Assembly: GCA_024277145.1 (NCBI GenBank)
Contig: JAJRVU010000144.1
Coordinates: forward strand, 1-35,460
Origin: Planctomycetota bacterium
GTDB taxonomy: Bacteria; Planctomycetota; Planctomycetia; Planctomycetales; Planctomycetaceae
Length of the DNA stretch: 35,460 nucleotides
Reading direction: 5' to 3'
Positions 33,364-35,460 of this stretch are shown here, piece by piece (position 1 is the first letter of the stretch; each line of letters begins with the position of its first letter). The position numbers were made by a program, and so were the translations under genes. The notes beneath the pieces were generated by a model, which saw nothing but the letters and a program-made list of their open reading frames with translations, did no database searches and had not been told where the DNA came from.

Positions 33364-34293
33364 TCAGGAAGCATCCCGAAACTGGAGTGAAGGCTTCTCA
33401 ATAGTCACAACAGTATTTGCAGGAACCCCTTTAATTAAAGAGACAGAAGCACCTATTACGGAATTCTTACCAATAACGGTATCTCCCCCCAGAATGGTGG
33501 CATTTGCATAAATCACCACGTTTTCTTCAATGGTTGGGTGTCGTTTTTTCCCGCGAATAATATTGCCATTGGAATCTTTCGGGAAACTTAACGCTCCCAG
33601 GGTCACTCCTTGATAAAGCTTGACATTGGCTGCAATTTCGCAGGTTTCCCCAACCACAACACCTGTTCCATGATCAATAAAGAATGAAGGACCGATGTTT
33701 GCACCGGGGTGAATATCAATTCCTGTTTGCAGATGCGCCCATTCACTCATCATTCTCGGAATCAAAGGGACATCCAATCGAAGCAGTTCATGAGCCAGTC
33801 GATAGATTGTAACCGCTTCAAGCCCCGGGTAGCAGAAAATGATTTCATCAAGGCTATCAGCAGCAGGATCACCATCAAAAGCAGCCTGGACATCACTTGC
33901 GATGATTCTCCTTAATGCTGGCAATGTTTCAAGAAATGAGATTGCTTTATCCTGACCAATTGCTTCAAAATCATGCCCATCAACACAGCCTGATTTATTT
34001 CTCAACTGATGAACAGTTCTTAGCGCGCGAGATATCTGTTCTGTCAACCTGTCATGAAGGCTGTCAATCAGATCCCCCACATGATACATCACGTTGCTGA
34101 TATGCAGGTTCTGACGTCTCCCATACCCGGGATAAATCACTTCCTTCAAATCCTGAACAATGGAAATGACATCATCATTACTGGGAAGTGGGCAATGCCC
34201 GAGGTGATTGATCGTACCTATATCATGATAGGAAGACACAATTTGATCTGTCAGTTCCGGTAGCTGTTCTTTTTTACGAAAGTCTGTAGCCAT
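33364..34293 (-). CDS. cysE: Serine O-acetyltransferase
   Basis: Acetylates serine with acetyl-CoA to O-acetylserine, the precursor of cysteine. At 309 residues it is of the longer type with an N-terminal helical domain (about 1-180). The C-terminal left-handed beta helix (about 188-300) has hexapeptide repeats and the family motifs [12 protein letters not shown] (190-201, H195), [14 protein letters not shown] (204-217, D207, H208) and [30 protein letters not shown] (251-270) and [17 protein letters not shown] follow. AAGG lies ten bases upstream of the ATG. The start is preceded by a small hairpin on the minus strand. No cysteine synthase gene is in the window, so the pathway is not clustered here. 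Confidence 0.92.
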   Translation of the reverse strand: MATDFRKKEQLPELTDQIVSSYHDIGTINHLGHCPLPSNDDVISIVQDLKEVIYPGYGRRQNLHISNVMYHVGDLIDSLHDRLTEQISRALRTVHQLRNKSGCVDGHDFEAIGQDKAISFLETLPALRRIIASDVQAAFDGDPAADSLDEIIFCYPGLEAVTIYRLAHELLRLDVPLIPRMMSEWAHLQTGIDIHPGANIGPSFFIDHGTGVVVGETCEIAANVKLYQGVTLGALSFPKDSNGNIIRGKKRHPTIEENVVIYANATILGGDTVIGKNSVIGASVSLIKGVPANTVVTIEKPSLQFRDAS

Positions 34294-34903
34294 GAGTCAC
34301 TTACCTTTATTGTCGCTATTAGCGAATCAGACAATCGCTTGTGAGATCTGATTCATATTTCAATTGGATAAAACATCTGTTTCTGATGATTTCTGCGACC
34401 TGTTTTAAATTGGCAGGAAGATCGGTATTGAGTTTGAAAGAAATTTACACAGGTGAATTTCGTACCGAAAAGCAGAAGAGCCATGTTTTTTAACATTGGC
34501 ATACAAAGATTGCCCGGCTACACCGGGCCGATACAGAGACAGCAAGTCCTGTTGATTATTAAATGAGGCAATCTGTATTGAAACATTTGTCTTTCCACTG
34601 AGCTCATTAGTGAGGATTTCATAAGTCTGAATTCATTTTAAGGAAGAACTTAAGATAGCGTCAAGGAGTCAAATCGGCAATTAAGCCGTAAACGTTCAAT
34701 AATTCCGATTATTCGAGAAATCTGGTAACAATAAAATGAAAAAAACCGTCATATATTAAACCTGACAGCTGGAAATCCGGGAAGATTCAGATTTCAGCCA
34801 AATCTACATTCTCGCCATTACTCTTGTACACATAGGCAGTTAAGAATATTGCATCTAAAAATATGAAGATTCATGATAAACCATTTATTTTTGAATGTCG
34901 ATA

Positions 34904-34945
34904 AAAAAAGAAGGACTCCAGAAGCAGTCTATCACCGTACTGGAG
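34904..34945 (-). terminator. Minus-strand terminator-like hairpin without an obvious gene
   Basis: Read on the minus strand, CTCCAG and CTGGAG pair (34940-34945 with 34916-34921), and after TCCTTC a seven-T run follows (34903-34909). No minus-strand gene lies directly to the right, so either it ends an unseen short transcript or it is fortuitous. Confidence 0.4.
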
Positions 34946-34989
34946 CGTAACCCAAACTTTTAACAATTAAGCGTTTATATCAACCGGAA

Positions 34990-35045
34990 GAGAATTCAGT
35001 ACTGGTTCTACTGAATTCTCAATTTCAATATTTTGAGAAAATCAA
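34990..35045 (+). promoter_or_regulatory. Two mutually exclusive leader hairpins before the last gene
   Basis: Hairpin A: GAGAATTCAGTA (34990-35001) pairs with TACTGAATTCTC (35009-35020), 12 perfect base pairs and a 7-base loop. Hairpin B: TTCTCAA (35016-35022) pairs with TTGAGAA (35033-35039), 7 base pairs. They share 35016-35020 and cannot form together. The only ribosome-site-like bases, GAGAAAA (35035-35041), lie in the right arm of B, seven bases before the ATG, so B would hide the start and A would free it. Confidence 0.6.
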
Positions 35046-35460
35046 ATGCCCTCGCAACAACGACATCGAATGAAAAAGCTCATTTATCGAATTGATAATG
35101 AATCCCAGAAAGTCTGCGCCAAAACAGTCTCTCAAATATTGAATGCAGACAGAAATCCTCGAACAGATTTTCCTGAAGATAAAATTGTTTCAGATTACTC
35201 GTTATTACACAATCAATTCCACCAGATAATTCTTTTCACAAAAGAACTCATCGAGAACCCATTGATACAGGAACCGGAATTCAAGGAACAATTTGGCATC
35301 ATTTCTGAAATCATCAAGTCTTCTAAAATTATTCGTGAAGAATTAAATCGATTTGAAAGTTCAGCCGATACGATTTCCGACCCGGATGAAGTCAGAAACT
35401 TCTTAAACGTGATTCAAAATGAGTTAGTCCAAATTGATCAGGAATTCCAATCTTTAGACC
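35046..35460 (+). CDS. Hypothetical protein, 3' end cut by window
   Basis: Open frame from ATG 35046 to the window end with no stop, 138 codons so far. It begins MPSQQRHRMKKLIYRIDNE and continues as a polar, helix-rich sequence with frequent E, Q, K, I and L (for example IILFTKELIENPLIQEPEFK and FLNVIQNELVQIDQEFQ), suggesting coiled-coil or helical-bundle structure. No signal peptide or known domain is seen. It is preceded by the two alternative hairpins described separately. Function unknown. Confidence 0.7.
   Translation, partial: MPSQQRHRMKKLIYRIDNESQKVCAKTVSQILNADRNPRTDFPEDKIVSDYSLLHNQFHQIILFTKELIENPLIQEPEFKEQFGIISEIIKSSKIIREELNRFESSADTISDPDEVRNFLNVIQNELVQIDQEFQSLD

Larger units (their letters stand above)
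34294..35045. other. Divergent gene-free region with several hairpins
   Basis: About 750 bases without a gene. Visible structures: a small hairpin TCGCT-ATT-AGCGA (34313-34325) inside ATTGTC/GACAAT just upstream of cysE; GCCATGTT/AACA-T-TGGC (34480-34500); GCCCGG-CTACA-CCGGGC (34512-34528); a CTCCAG/CTGGAG hairpin (34916-34945); and two overlapping hairpins directly before the last gene (34990-35020 and 35016-35039). The GC-rich hairpin at 34512 stands out in AT-rich surroundings. No tRNA or known riboswitch recognised. Confidence 0.55.

Noticed and set aside
34512-34528. Part of a tRNA gene
   Set aside because: The hairpin looked like a tRNA arm, but no cloverleaf, T-loop GTTCRA or acceptor pairing could be built around it.

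Overview
The window (AT-rich, by eye near 40% GC) looks like chromosomal DNA of a planctomycete. The taxonomic hint comes from the protein repertoire: a secreted ThuA-type protein, a secreted isochorismatase-like hydrolase, a DUF11-repeat surface protein, TPR and FHA proteins, two DUF3299 proteins, and several secreted proteins of a type I associate with Planctomycetota. No rRNA is present, so the assignment is an inference. Most of the window is core or lineage-specific chromosome. I see no phage, transposase, CRISPR or plasmid genes.

Layout. Positions 1-5907: the 3' part of a MacB/FtsX-like ABC permease with a histidine-rich periplasmic loop, two neighbouring DUF3299 proteins (one with N-terminal membrane helices, one a lipoprotein) and a tandem pair of paralogous exported CPFC proteins. 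This is the most system-like cluster and may handle a metal. 5957-9965: M24 peptidase, ThuA-like protein, LolA/LolB-like lipoprotein and a small conserved hypothetical. 10144-13936: TPR/glycosyltransferase-like protein, small zinc-ribbon protein and flippase-like membrane protein. 13952-18114: citrate synthase, a gene-free stretch of about 1.2 kb, and the primary sigma factor with a strong terminator. 18441-22429: FabI, a nested palindromic repeat, a Nudix hydrolase, an SDR and an acyl-CoA carboxylase carboxyltransferase. 22452-26755: secreted isochorismatase-like hydrolase, DUF11 protein, small membrane protein, and an SRPBCC protein apparently interrupted by an in-frame stop near its N-terminus. 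27107-30456: MiaA, a membrane protein, AcpS and a beta-hydroxyacid dehydrogenase. 30480-31626: a 25-bp tandem repeat abutting a TPR lipoprotein. 32282-34293: FHA protein and serine acetyltransferase around a bidirectional terminator. 35046-end: the start of an unknown gene preceded by two mutually exclusive hairpins.

The genes worth most attention are the permease/DUF3299/CPFC cluster, the SRPBCC gene with the premature stop, the nested inverted repeat at 19294-19363, and the leader of the last gene. Start codons were re-chosen from ribosome binding sites where the longest open frame was clearly too long (sigma factor, citrate synthase, DUF11 protein, isochorismatase-like protein, DUF3299 lipoprotein and others).
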